Shown here piece after piece: positions 7,634 through 15,730 of a stretch of 27,559 bases of DNA (positions within the stretch are counted from its first letter, which is position 1; each line of letters starts with the position of its first letter). The stretch lies in assembly GCA_903933475.1 (NCBI GenBank), contig CAIZKE010000278.1, positions 1-27,559 on the forward strand, read 5' to 3'. The notes below the pieces were generated by a model, which did no database searches, had not been told where the DNA came from, and saw only the letters and a program-made list of their open reading frames with translations. The position numbers and the translations under genes were made by a program. This stretch comes from an uncultured Alphaproteobacteria bacterium (GTDB lineage Bacteria; Pseudomonadota; Alphaproteobacteria; Caulobacterales; Caulobacteraceae).

Positions 7634-10078
7634 GTGGTCCCGGCGCTTGAGGGTCTGCACGTACTCGATCTGTCCACCCGACTCTCCGGCGCCTTCGCCG
7701 GACGTCTGTTCGGGGACTTTGGCGCAGACGTGCTCCTCGCCGAGCCGCTGGGTGGCCATCCCCTGAGGGCCCAGGGCCCCTTCCTCGACGACCAGCCCGG
7801 ACCCAACCGAGGCTTCCTCAACGCCTTCGCCAACTGGAACAAGCGCTCCACCGCGGTGCGTACGGCGGACGAACTCGCCCGCCTTGTCGCGTCTGCGGAC
7901 GTCGTGATCACCAACCTCGGCCCTGGCGAGGAAGGGGATATCGGCGGGATCCCCCTCAGGCCCGCTCTCGCCCGGCTAAAGCCCGATGCCGTCCATCTCA
8001 GCCTCACGCCGCACGGAAACTCGGGACCGCTCGCGTCAATTCCGGGAACCCACCTCACCGCCTGCGCGCGCACCGGCTGGGCCTGGGTGAACCGGCTCCA
8101 GGGCGAGCCGCCCCTGCAGCTTCCCCGGGACCAGGCCGGCTACGTCGCCGGTATCGCGGGTTTCCTCACCGCCTCCGCCGCCCTGCTGGGCCCGGCGGGC
8201 CGAGGGGTGCCCGAAGAGGTGTCGATCAGCGAGACCGAGGCACTGGCCCTCACCGTCCACCCCTGGGGCATAGCCGCGATCTACAACGGCCAGGGCTTTT
8301 CCAACGCCGCAGGCGGCCGACCGCGCGGCGCCGACTATCCGCTTTGGGACCTGGCCGATGGGAAGATGCATTTCGCCCTGCCGGACTTCCACAACTGGAC
8401 ACCGGCCCTGGAGGCCATGGGCCTGCCGGAGCTCGCCCACCGCGAGGACCTGATCCCCGACCTCGGACGACACTCCCTGGACCTGACCGCGGTGTTCACG
8501 GCCATGACGGGCAGCCTGAAGTCTCGGGAACGCTGGCCGGTCTTCGAACGGCTGGCCGAGCTGAGATGCCCGGTCGGCGTCGTCCAGACCCTCGATGAAC
8601 TGGTCGGGAACCCGCACCTCCAGGCCCGGGACTTCCTGGTGGAGACCGAGGTCGAAGGTCGCCGCCTGCGGGCGCCCGGCGCGCCTGCCAAGCATACGTC
8701 CTCGCCCTGGGCCCTACGCTGTCCGGCCCCCCGCCTCGACGGTCAGGCCCGCGACTGGACGGCCGAGCCACGCCCTGCCGTCGGGCCGCCGCGCCCCGCC
8801 CGGTCGCCATCCCCCGAGGGCCCGCTGGCCGGGGTCCGGGTGTTGAGCTTCGGCCAGGCCTGGTCCGGTACCTTCGGGACGGAGCTCCTGGCCCTGCTGG
8901 GGGCGGACGTGGTCCAGATCGGCTCGCGCCACAGGCCCGATGTCTGGCGGCGGGTCAGCGGGGCCGTGCCGAAGGCCGTTGCCCAGCCCGGCCGCATCCA
9001 ACACGCCCTGAACACCCAGGGCCTCTACAACGCGGTGAACCTCCACAAGCGTGAACTGACCCTGGACCTGCGCCAGGACAGCGGACGCGACCTGTTCTGG
9101 CGCCTGCTGCCCCGCTTTGACGTCCTGGTCGACAACTTCCGGTCGACGGTCATGCCGGGCTGGGGCGTCACCCTGGAACGCCTGCACGCGCTTCGGCCAG
9201 GAATGGTCTGGGCCTCCGTCTCGGGCTACGGCGCTACAGGCCCTTATTCGCCCTTCCCCGCCAATGGCTCGACGACCGAGCCCATGTCAGGCCTGTCCTC
9301 GATCCACGGATACGCGGGCGACGCCGGAATGAATACCGGCGGGCTCTTCCCGGATCCCATGTCCGGTTACTTCCTCGCGGCCTCGGTGGTCGCGGCCCTG
9401 CACGCCCGGGACCGGACCGGCGAACCCCAGCGGATCGACCTTTCGATGATGGAGGCGGTGGCTGTCCTGTGCGGCGAGGCGGTTCTGGAGGGGCAGGCCC
9501 GGGGACAGGCGCCGGGACCCGGGGGCAACCGTCATCCCGCCATGGCCCCGCACGGCTGCTTTCCCGCAAGAGGACATGACGGCGGCGAGGACTGGATCGC
9601 CATCGCCGTGAGCGACGACCTCGCCTGGAGCGCCCTCGTGGAGGCGACAGGCGATTTGCGACTGCGGGACCCGCGGTTCGCCCGTTTGGACGGCCGCAGG
9701 CGGTTCGAGGACGAGATAGACGGCCGACTGGCGGAATGGACCCGGGGGCAGGACGCGGCTCGGGCAGAGTCGGACCTCTGCGCCCGGGGCGTGGCCGCCG
9801 CCCGGGTGGTCCCGCTCTACGAACTGTATGACCAGCCGGATCCCAACTTTCTGGCCACTGGCTTCGTCTCTGAGATCGTCCATCCCGAGGTCGGACCCTC
9901 CTGGCTTCCAGGCCGTCCCTGGCGGTTCGCCTCGGGACCCTCGGCCGCCCTGCGCCCAGCCCCTTGCGTGGGTGAGCACAGCCGCGAGATCCTGGTCGGG
10001 GAACTGGGGTTGACCGAGGCCGAGTATGCTGGACTTGTCGCATCCGGCGTGACCGGAAGTCTGTCGGAAGGGGCCTGA
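7634..10078 (+). CDS. double-domain family III (CaiB/BaiF) CoA-transferase
   Basis: Two family III CoA-transferase domains are fused in one chain of 814 residues; single-domain members have about 400. Numbering from an alternative TTG at 7571 (835 residues), domain 1 spans about 26-375 (LEGLHVLDLSTRLSGAFAGR) and domain 2 about 418-825 (LAGVRVLSFGQAWSGTFG). The position of the catalytic Asp is filled in both: Asp187 in LPRDQAGY and Asp595 in FPDPMSGY, the latter followed by the usual RTGEPQRIDLSM. The enzyme should move CoA between carboxylic acids; the substrate is unknown. I prefer GTG 7634 because GGGAGGAAAG lies directly before it at good spacing, and the TTG has none. It is followed 52 bases later by an acyl-CoA carboxylase, so CoA activation and carboxylation are probably linked. 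Confidence 0.88.
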   Translation: MVPALEGLHVLDLSTRLSGAFAGRLFGDFGADVLLAEPLGGHPLRAQGPFLDDQPGPNRGFLNAFANWNKRSTAVRTADELARLVASADVVITNLGPGEEGDIGGIPLRPALARLKPDAVHLSLTPHGNSGPLASIPGTHLTACARTGWAWVNRLQGEPPLQLPRDQAGYVAGIAGFLTASAALLGPAGRGVPEEVSISETEALALTVHPWGIAAIYNGQGFSNAAGGRPRGADYPLWDLADGKMHFALPDFHNWTPALEAMGLPELAHREDLIPDLGRHSLDLTAVFTAMTGSLKSRERWPVFERLAELRCPVGVVQTLDELVGNPHLQARDFLVETEVEGRRLRAPGAPAKHTSSPWALRCPAPRLDGQARDWTAEPRPAVGPPRPARSPSPEGPLAGVRVLSFGQAWSGTFGTELLALLGADVVQIGSRHRPDVWRRVSGAVPKAVAQPGRIQHALNTQGLYNAVNLHKRELTLDLRQDSGRDLFWRLLPRFDVLVDNFRSTVMPGWGVTLERLHALRPGMVWASVSGYGATGPYSPFPANGSTTEPMSGLSSIHGYAGDAGMNTGGLFPDPMSGYFLAASVVAALHARDRTGEPQRIDLSMMEAVAVLCGEAVLEGQARGQAPGPGGNRHPAMAPHGCFPARGHDGGEDWIAIAVSDDLAWSALVEATGDLRLRDPRFARLDGRRRFEDEIDGRLAEWTRGQDAARAESDLCARGVAAARVVPLYELYDQPDPNFLATGFVSEIVHPEVGPSWLPGRPWRFASGPSAALRPAPCVGEHSREILVGELGLTEAEYAGLVASGVTGSLSEGA

Positions 10079-10130
10079 CCGCCCTGGATGGCCAAGCTTA
10101 GAGCCCCGAAGAGGGCCGGAGGAAACATCC

Positions 10131-13100
10131 GTGACGATATCGTCCATCCTGATCGCCAACCGCGGCGAAATCTCCATCCGCATCGCCCGCGCGGCATCGG
10201 ACCTGGGACGCCGCACGGTGGCGGTCTGGTCCGAGGACGACGCCGACAGCCTGCACAGGCGGATGGCCGACGCGGCCCATCCCCTGGCCGGCAAGGGGCC
10301 CTCTGCCTACCTCGACATGGACGCAGTCGTTCAGGCCGCCCTCGACAGCGGATGCGACGCGGTCCACCCGGGCTACGGCTTCCTCTCCGAACGGGCCGAA
10401 TTCGCCCAGCGCTGTGCCGCTGCAGGCCTGACCTTCATCGGCCCGTCCGTCGAGCACCTCGCATTGTTCGGCGACAAGGCCCGGGCCCGGGAAGCGGCGC
10501 TGGCGGCGGGCGTGCCCGTCAGCCGCGGACTGGACCGCAGCGTCACCCTGGAGGAGGCCCGGGACTTCCTGGACGGACTGCCCAAGGGCCAGGCCATGAT
10601 CATCAAGGCCCTGGCCGGCGGCGGCGGCCGGGGCTCCCGTGTGGTCACCGGGGTGGACGAGCTGGATGCCGCCTACGCCCGTTGCCGCTCGGAGGCCCAG
10701 GCCGCCTTTGGTGTTGCGGATGTCTATGTCGAGGCCTTCCTGTCCCGGGCGCGGCACATCGAGGTCCAGGTCCTGGGCGACCGGACCGGCGACGTGACCC
10801 ACCTTGGCGAGCGCGAATGCAGCGTCCAGCGCCGGTTCCAGAAGGTGGTGGAGATCGCCCCGGCCCCGGGTCTCGATCCGGACCTGCGCCAGCGGATCCT
10901 CGACGCTGCCCTCCGGCTCGCCCGCAGTGTCGGGTACACGAGCCTGGGGACCTTCGAGTTCCTGGTGGACGCCTCCGGCGCGCCGGCGGACCCGCCCTTC
11001 GTCTTCATCGAGGCCAATGCCCGCCTCCAGGTCGAGCACACGGTCACCGAAGCGATCACCGGGGTCGATCTCGTGCAGGCGCAGATCCGGCTGGCGGAGG
11101 GCGCGAGCCTCGCCGACCTCGGACTTCCCGACCCCGACGCCCCGTCCCCGGCCCGTTTCGCCATCCAGGCCCGGGTGAACCTGGAGTCCCTGGCCCCAGA
11201 CGGATCTGTGCGTCCCTCCAGCGGGGTCCTCACCGCCTACGAGGTGCCCAGCGGCCCGGGCGTGCGCACGGATGGCTTCGGCTATGCCGGATACCGGACC
11301 AGCACCGCCTTCGATTCCCTACTGGCCAAGGTGATCTGCAGCGCGGACGGCGCCGACGCCGGACCGGCAGTCGCCCGGTCCCTGCGCGCCCTCTCGGAAT
11401 TCCGGCTCGAGGGGGTGGCCACCAATATCGGCCTGCTCCGCAACATCCTGCGCCATCCGGACTTCGTCGCCGGGGCGGTGCACACGCGCTGGCTCGACGA
11501 GAATGTCGCAGAGCTGGCCGCGCCGGACGAGACGGCGGTCAGCCGCTACGCAGCCCTGTCGCGTAAGGTCGCCCCGGATACGAAGGGCGGGTTCGCGGGG
11601 GCCCGGGTGGACACCCGTGACCCCCTCGCCCTCTTCAAGCACGACGCGGACACGAAGTCGGCCCAGGCGGAGACAGTGGAGACCGGGCCCGACCTGGAGG
11701 CCGAGGCGGTGGGCCCGGACGGGTCGATGGGAGTCGGCTCGCCGATCCAGGGGACCATCACCGCCATCGACGTCGCCATCGACGACCAGGTCCGCAGGGG
11801 CCAGCAGGTGGCCATCGTCGAGGCGATGAAGATGGAGCACGTCATCACGGCCGACCGGGACGGCGTGGTCCGTGCGGTGACCATGTCCGTCGGCGACGTG
11901 GTCCGGGAAGGCTATCCCATCGTCTTCATCGAGGAGGCCGAGGTCTCCGGCGCACGGATCGAGGGGGCGGCGCGCCTCGACCCCGACTTCATCCGTCCCG
12001 ACCTGCAGGAGAACCTCGACCGGCACGCCTTCACCCTGGACGAGAACCGTCCCGATGTCGTGGCGAAGCGCCATGCCCGGGGCTACCGGATGATCCGGGA
12101 GAGCATAGACCAGCTGATGGACGCCGGCTCCTTCAAGGAATACTGGCCCCTGATCGTCGCCCGCCAGCACCGGCGCGCCGACATGGAGACCCTGCGGCGG
12201 ACCACGCCCGGCGACGGCGTGGTGGCCGGCATCGGTGCCATCAACGGCGACCATTTCGGGCCCGAGCAGAGCCGGGCCATGGTGGTGGCCTACGACTACA
12301 CGGTCCTCGCCGGCACCCAGGGCGGACGTAACCACTACAAGCAGGACCGGATGTTCGACCTGGCCAAGCGCCTGCGGCTTCCCGTCATCCTGTTCGGCGA
12401 GGGCGGCGGCGGACGTCCGGGCGACGACTCCACGGGGCCGGGCGTGGCCTTCGACACCCCCACCTTCACCCAGTACGCCCAGCTCAGCGGCCTGGTCCCT
12501 CTTGTCGCCATCGTCAACGGCCGCTGCTTCGCCGGCAACACGGCCCTGGTGGCCTCCAGCGACGTCATCATCGCCACCGAGGGGTCCACCCTGGGCATGG
12601 GCGGGCCCGCCATGATCGAAGGCGGCGGCCTGGGTATCTACACGCCCGAGGAAGTGGGCCCCATGTCCTTCCAGGTCCCCAACGGCGTCGTCGACATCCT
12701 GGTCCGCGACGAGCCCGAGGCGGTCGAGGTCGCCAAGAAATACCTGTCCTACTTCCAGGGCCCGGTCGCGGACTGGGAGGCGCCCGACCAGAGGACGCTC
12801 CGGCACGTCATCCCCGAGAACCGCCTGCGGCTTTACGACATGCGGGAGATCATCTCGACGATCGCCGACATCGGCTCCGTCCTCGAGATCCGCGAGAAGT
12901 TCGGGGTGGGCGTCATCACCGCCTTCATCCGGGTCGAGGGCCGGCCCATGGGGGTGATCGCCAACAACCCGCACCATCTGGCCGGTGCCGTCGACTCGCC
13001 CGGCGCCGACAAGGGCGCCCGCTTCATCCAGCTCTGCGACGCCTTCGACATTCCCATCCTGAGCCTGATGGACTGCCCGGGCATCATGGTCGGGCCGGAT

Positions 13101-13547
13101 GTCGAGCGGACCGCCCTGGTCCGGCACGCCCTGCGGATGTTCAACGTCGGGGCCAACGTCACCACCCCCATGTTCGGGGTCGTGGTGCGCAAGGCCTACG
13201 GCCTGGGCGTCCAGGCCATGTGCGGGGCCAGCGCGGGCATGCCCTACTTCACCGTCGCCTGGCCCACCGCCGAGTTCGCCGGGATGAACATCGAGGGGTC
13301 GGTCAAGCTGGGCTTCCGCAAGGAGCTGGCCGCCATCGAGGACCCCGAAGCCCGGCGGGCCGATTTCGACAAGCGCGTCGAGCGGGCCTACGAAAGCGCC
13401 AAGGCCGTGAACGCGGCCACAGGCGGCGGCCTGGACGACGTGATCGACCCCACGGACACCCGAAGCTGGATCGTCCGGGGGCTCCAGGCCCTGCCGCCGG
13501 TGCGGCCGCGCGAGGGCAAGAAGTACCCCTATATCGACCCCTGGTGA
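10131..13547 (+). CDS. single-chain biotin-dependent acyl-CoA carboxylase (BC-BCCP-CT)
   Basis: 1138 residues combining all three activities of a biotin carboxylase system. Biotin carboxylase covers 1-455: ILIANRGEI, HPGYGFLSE, the ATP-grasp glycine loop GGGGRGSR at 163-170, and IEANARLQVEH with Asn296 and Arg298. A carrier domain at about 535-603 has biotinyl Lys567 in EAMKMEH. The two-part carboxyltransferase covers about 645-1138 (RPGDDS, NGRCFAGN, DCPGIMVGP, MCGASAG). This order resembles single-chain long-chain acyl-CoA carboxylases rather than split PCC/MCC enzymes. In the QRRHQK motif the His is Phe (QRRFQK, 233-238). It would carboxylate an acyl-CoA with bicarbonate and ATP. The GTG start follows GGAGGA by seven bases; the frame shows no earlier credible start. 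The acyl substrate cannot be told. Confidence 0.92.
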   Translation: MTISSILIANRGEISIRIARAASDLGRRTVAVWSEDDADSLHRRMADAAHPLAGKGPSAYLDMDAVVQAALDSGCDAVHPGYGFLSERAEFAQRCAAAGLTFIGPSVEHLALFGDKARAREAALAAGVPVSRGLDRSVTLEEARDFLDGLPKGQAMIIKALAGGGGRGSRVVTGVDELDAAYARCRSEAQAAFGVADVYVEAFLSRARHIEVQVLGDRTGDVTHLGERECSVQRRFQKVVEIAPAPGLDPDLRQRILDAALRLARSVGYTSLGTFEFLVDASGAPADPPFVFIEANARLQVEHTVTEAITGVDLVQAQIRLAEGASLADLGLPDPDAPSPARFAIQARVNLESLAPDGSVRPSSGVLTAYEVPSGPGVRTDGFGYAGYRTSTAFDSLLAKVICSADGADAGPAVARSLRALSEFRLEGVATNIGLLRNILRHPDFVAGAVHTRWLDENVAELAAPDETAVSRYAALSRKVAPDTKGGFAGARVDTRDPLALFKHDADTKSAQAETVETGPDLEAEAVGPDGSMGVGSPIQGTITAIDVAIDDQVRRGQQVAIVEAMKMEHVITADRDGVVRAVTMSVGDVVREGYPIVFIEEAEVSGARIEGAARLDPDFIRPDLQENLDRHAFTLDENRPDVVAKRHARGYRMIRESIDQLMDAGSFKEYWPLIVARQHRRADMETLRRTTPGDGVVAGIGAINGDHFGPEQSRAMVVAYDYTVLAGTQGGRNHYKQDRMFDLAKRLRLPVILFGEGGGGRPGDDSTGPGVAFDTPTFTQYAQLSGLVPLVAIVNGRCFAGNTALVASSDVIIATEGSTLGMGGPAMIEGGGLGIYTPEEVGPMSFQVPNGVVDILVRDEPEAVEVAKKYLSYFQGPVADWEAPDQRTLRHVIPENRLRLYDMREIISTIADIGSVLEIREKFGVGVITAFIRVEGRPMGVIANNPHHLAGAVDSPGADKGARFIQLCDAFDIPILSLMDCPGIMVGPDVERTALVRHALRMFNVGANVTTPMFGVVVRKAYGLGVQAMCGASAGMPYFTVAWPTAEFAGMNIEGSVKLGFRKELAAIEDPEARRADFDKRVERAYESAKAVNAATGGGLDDVIDPTDTRSWIVRGLQALPPVRPREGKKYPYIDPW

Positions 13548-13557
13548 CCCCCCGCCT

Positions 13558-13582
13558 GGCCTGGCATTCCCCCGGTCAGGCC
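13558..13582 (+). terminator. possible weak hairpin after the carboxylase gene
   Basis: GGCCTG (13558-13563) can pair with CAGGCC (13577-13582) across a 13-base loop, 11 bases after the carboxylase stop. There is no T run after it, so it is at best a factor-assisted terminator or an mRNA end structure. Confidence 0.25.
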
Positions 13583-13703
13583 TGCGCGTTAACCAAAAAG
13601 TCGTGCCTGCATGGCTAGGCTCCGCCCTATCTTCGCCACGGTCCACTGCAGTCTGGCGAAGCCCCCTTGATCGGACCTGAAACAGGGCAGAGCCGGAGAG
13701 ACC

Positions 13704-14405
13704 ATGGAGCCCGCCGCCATCACGCCGGAGACCTTCTCCTTCCTTGCCCTGTTCGCGCGGGCGGACTGGGTGGTGAAGTCCGTGATGGTCTTCCTCGGCC
13801 TGGCGTCGCTGGCCTCCTGGGCGGTGATCCTCGACAAGGGCATCCGCCTTCGCGGGCTGAACCAGGCGGCGGACGCCTTCGAAACCGAGGTGTCGTCAGG
13901 GCGCGGCCTCGAGGACATTGCCCTGGAGGCCGGCGACAATCCGCCCCACACCCTTCACCGGATGCTCCAGGCGGCGCTCTTCGAGTGGCGGGAAGTGCGC
14001 GGGCGAGGACCGGTCTCGGAGGGGCAGGCGGCCTTCCTGATCCAGCGGATCGACCGGGTCCTCGACGCCGCCATCGCCCGAGAGTCCCTGCGGATCGAGG
14101 CGGGACTTTCGGCCCTGGCCATCGTCGCCACAGCTTCGCCCTTCATCGGCCTGTTCGGTACGGTGTGGGGGATCATGCACAGCTTCCAGGCCATAGCGGT
14201 CCAGAAGAACACCAACCTGGCCGTGGTGGCGCCCAGCATTGCCGAGGCCCTGTTCGCCACCGCCCTGGGCCTGATCGCCGCCATTCCCGCCTATATCGCC
14301 TTCAACCACTACTCCTCCGCAGTTGGCCGCTATACCGCCCGGCTGGAGGCCTTCGCTGACGACCTGTCCACCGCCGTCCAGCGGCGACTGGCCGCGAAGG
14401 TCTGA
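13704..14405 (+). CDS. tolQ: Tol-Pal system protein TolQ
   Basis: A 233-residue MotA/TolQ/ExbB proton-channel protein of the inner membrane. The first membrane segment is near residues 20-45 (WVVKSVMVFLGLASLASWAVIL). The other two, within the conserved channel domain, are about 130-155 (ATASPFIGLFGTVWGIMHSF) and 168-195 (APSIAEALFATALGLIAAIPAYIAF). TolQ with TolR uses the proton gradient to energise TolA. A GGAG ribosome site lies just before the ATG. The 156-base gap upstream contains GTTAACC (13588-13594) and GGCTAGG (13613-13619), but spacing does not make a clear promoter. Three bases separate it from tolR. Confidence 0.96.
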   Translation: MEPAAITPETFSFLALFARADWVVKSVMVFLGLASLASWAVILDKGIRLRGLNQAADAFETEVSSGRGLEDIALEAGDNPPHTLHRMLQAALFEWREVRGRGPVSEGQAAFLIQRIDRVLDAAIARESLRIEAGLSALAIVATASPFIGLFGTVWGIMHSFQAIAVQKNTNLAVVAPSIAEALFATALGLIAAIPAYIAFNHYSSAVGRYTARLEAFADDLSTAVQRRLAAKV

Positions 14406-14408
14406 CCC

Positions 14409-14918
14409 ATGGCCCTGTCCGCGAATGACGCGTTTTCCGGGGCCGGCGGCGGAGGCCGCAGGCGGCGCTACGGCCGCAACCGGCGCTCGGCCCTGTCCGA
14501 GATCAATGTGACGCCGCTTGTGGATGTCATGCTGGTCCTCCTGATCGTGTTCATGATCTCCGCGCCCCTGCTGACGGCTGGCGTGCCCCTTGAACTCCCG
14601 AAGACCGAAGCCGGTGCCATCCGCGAGGCCGAGGCCCCGGTCAGCATTGCGATCCGCGCTGACGGTGCCGTCTTCGTCCAGGACAAGGCGACGCCCTTCG
14701 AGGCCCTGGGGCCGGCCCTCGCCGCTGCCGCCTCCGGCGACCCCGCCCGGCAGGTCTTCGTTCGGGCCGACGGGCGCGCCGCCTATGCAGATGTCGCCCG
14801 GGTCATGGCCGCCCTGTCGGTCCGTGGCTACCGGAACCTGAATCTGATCACAGAGACGGGTGGTCCCCCGGCCGGGCCGCCACCACAGGCGCCCGCCGTG
14901 CGCCCGGGGACGCCATGA
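14409..14918 (+). CDS. tolR: Tol-Pal system protein TolR
   Basis: A 169-residue ExbD/TolR protein. A Gly/Arg-rich cytoplasmic tail is followed by SEINVTPLVDVMLVLLIVFM with the channel Asp at residue 39. After the single membrane helix comes a periplasmic domain (PLELPKTEAGAI, VSIAIRADGAVFV, VRADGRAAYADVARVMAALS). It works with TolQ as the proton-driven stator that acts on TolA. The C-terminus is a Pro-rich tail, longer than in E. coli TolR. The stop overlaps the tolA start by ATGA, so translation is coupled. Confidence 0.95.
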   Translation: MALSANDAFSGAGGGGRRRRYGRNRRSALSEINVTPLVDVMLVLLIVFMISAPLLTAGVPLELPKTEAGAIREAEAPVSIAIRADGAVFVQDKATPFEALGPALAAAASGDPARQVFVRADGRAAYADVARVMAALSVRGYRNLNLITETGGPPAGPPPQAPAVRPGTP

Positions 14919-15730
14919 GGGGAACCCTGACTTTCAGCCCCGGGCTCGCCATCTCCGCCCTTGCCCATCTGGCGCTGATCGCAGCCCTGCTCATGGCCGG
15001 CACAGCAGGAACCGGCCCCCCGGTCGATCCGGGGCCGGTCGCCGTGCGGCTGGCCCGTCCATCAGACCTTTACGCCGCCGTGGCCGCAGCCGCCGGACCC
15101 CCGGCCCCGAAGATGGAGGCCCTTGAGGTCGAGGCGACCGCGCCGGAACCCGCACCGACGGTCGAGGCCGTGCCGCAGCCTACCCCGGAACCCCAGATCC
15201 CGACCCTACGCCCGGTCCCGGCCCTGGCCGCAAGACCGGCGGCTCCCCCTGCTTCCCCCCAAAAGGCCGCAGTGACGAAGCCGGCCGCACAACCCGCCGC
15301 AAGGCCGGGACCTCCGCGCCCGGCACCCGCCGTGACGCGGCAAACGGGCGGGGGACTGGACCTCGATGTCCTCGCCGCCCAGGTCGCCCGGATGGGCGGG
15401 GGACGCCCGGGTCCTGCTGCCGCCACCGGGCCAAGCGCCGCTGCCCTTGCCGGACTTCAGGACCAGCTGCAGCAGCGCTGGACTCCCAATTGCGAGGTGG
15501 AAGGCGGGCGCGATGTCCGGGTGAGGGTGAGTTTCGGCCTGACCACCGCCGGGGAACTCGAAGGGCCGGTAGAGGCGGGTGGGCTTGAGCGTTCTGACAA
15601 TCCCACCGTCAGGGCGGCTGCCGAGCGCGCCATCCGGGCCGTTCACCAGGCCGCGCCCTTCACCGACCTGGCGGGTCCGTCCAGTCGCCGGTTCGCCGTC
15701 AACTTCAACGCCCGGGAGGCCTGCTCATGA
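14915..15730 (+). CDS. tolA: TolA-like periplasm-spanning protein with TonB-type C-terminus
   Basis: 271 residues. One N-terminal membrane helix (about 10-29, LAISALAHLALIAALLMAG) is followed by a Pro/Ala-rich spacer (about 55-145), then a C-terminal TonB/TolA domain from LQDQLQQRWTPNC (about 181) to the end, with cysteines at 193 and 270 that could form a disulfide. TolA links TolQR in the inner membrane to Pal and TolB at the outer membrane. The spacer is proline-rich rather than the long lysine/alanine helix of E. coli TolA (421 residues), so this is a short version. Identity rests on operon position plus architecture. It overlaps both tolR and tolB by ATGA. Confidence 0.85.
   Translation: MRGTLTFSPGLAISALAHLALIAALLMAGTAGTGPPVDPGPVAVRLARPSDLYAAVAAAAGPPAPKMEALEVEATAPEPAPTVEAVPQPTPEPQIPTLRPVPALAARPAAPPASPQKAAVTKPAAQPAARPGPPRPAPAVTRQTGGGLDLDVLAAQVARMGGGRPGPAAATGPSAAALAGLQDQLQQRWTPNCEVEGGRDVRVRVSFGLTTAGELEGPVEAGGLERSDNPTVRAAAERAIRAVHQAAPFTDLAGPSSRRFAVNFNAREACS

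Noticed and set aside
13588..13621. TTAACC as a CtrA half-site or promoter of tolQ
   Set aside because: Only one half-site is present, and the distance to the GCTAGG element (25 bases between first bases) is too long for a normal promoter; left as a note in the tolQ entry.
11319..13646. A 775-codon antisense frame opposite the carboxylase
   Set aside because: Its composition (His/Gly/Asp/Val-rich, no secondary-structure blocks) is the mirror of the real gene; the carboxylase on the plus strand is beyond doubt.
7498..13703. A mobile element carrying the CoA-transferase and carboxylase
   Set aside because: No transposase, integrase, tRNA, terminal inverted repeat or convincing flanking direct repeat can be seen, and base composition looks like that of the neighbours.
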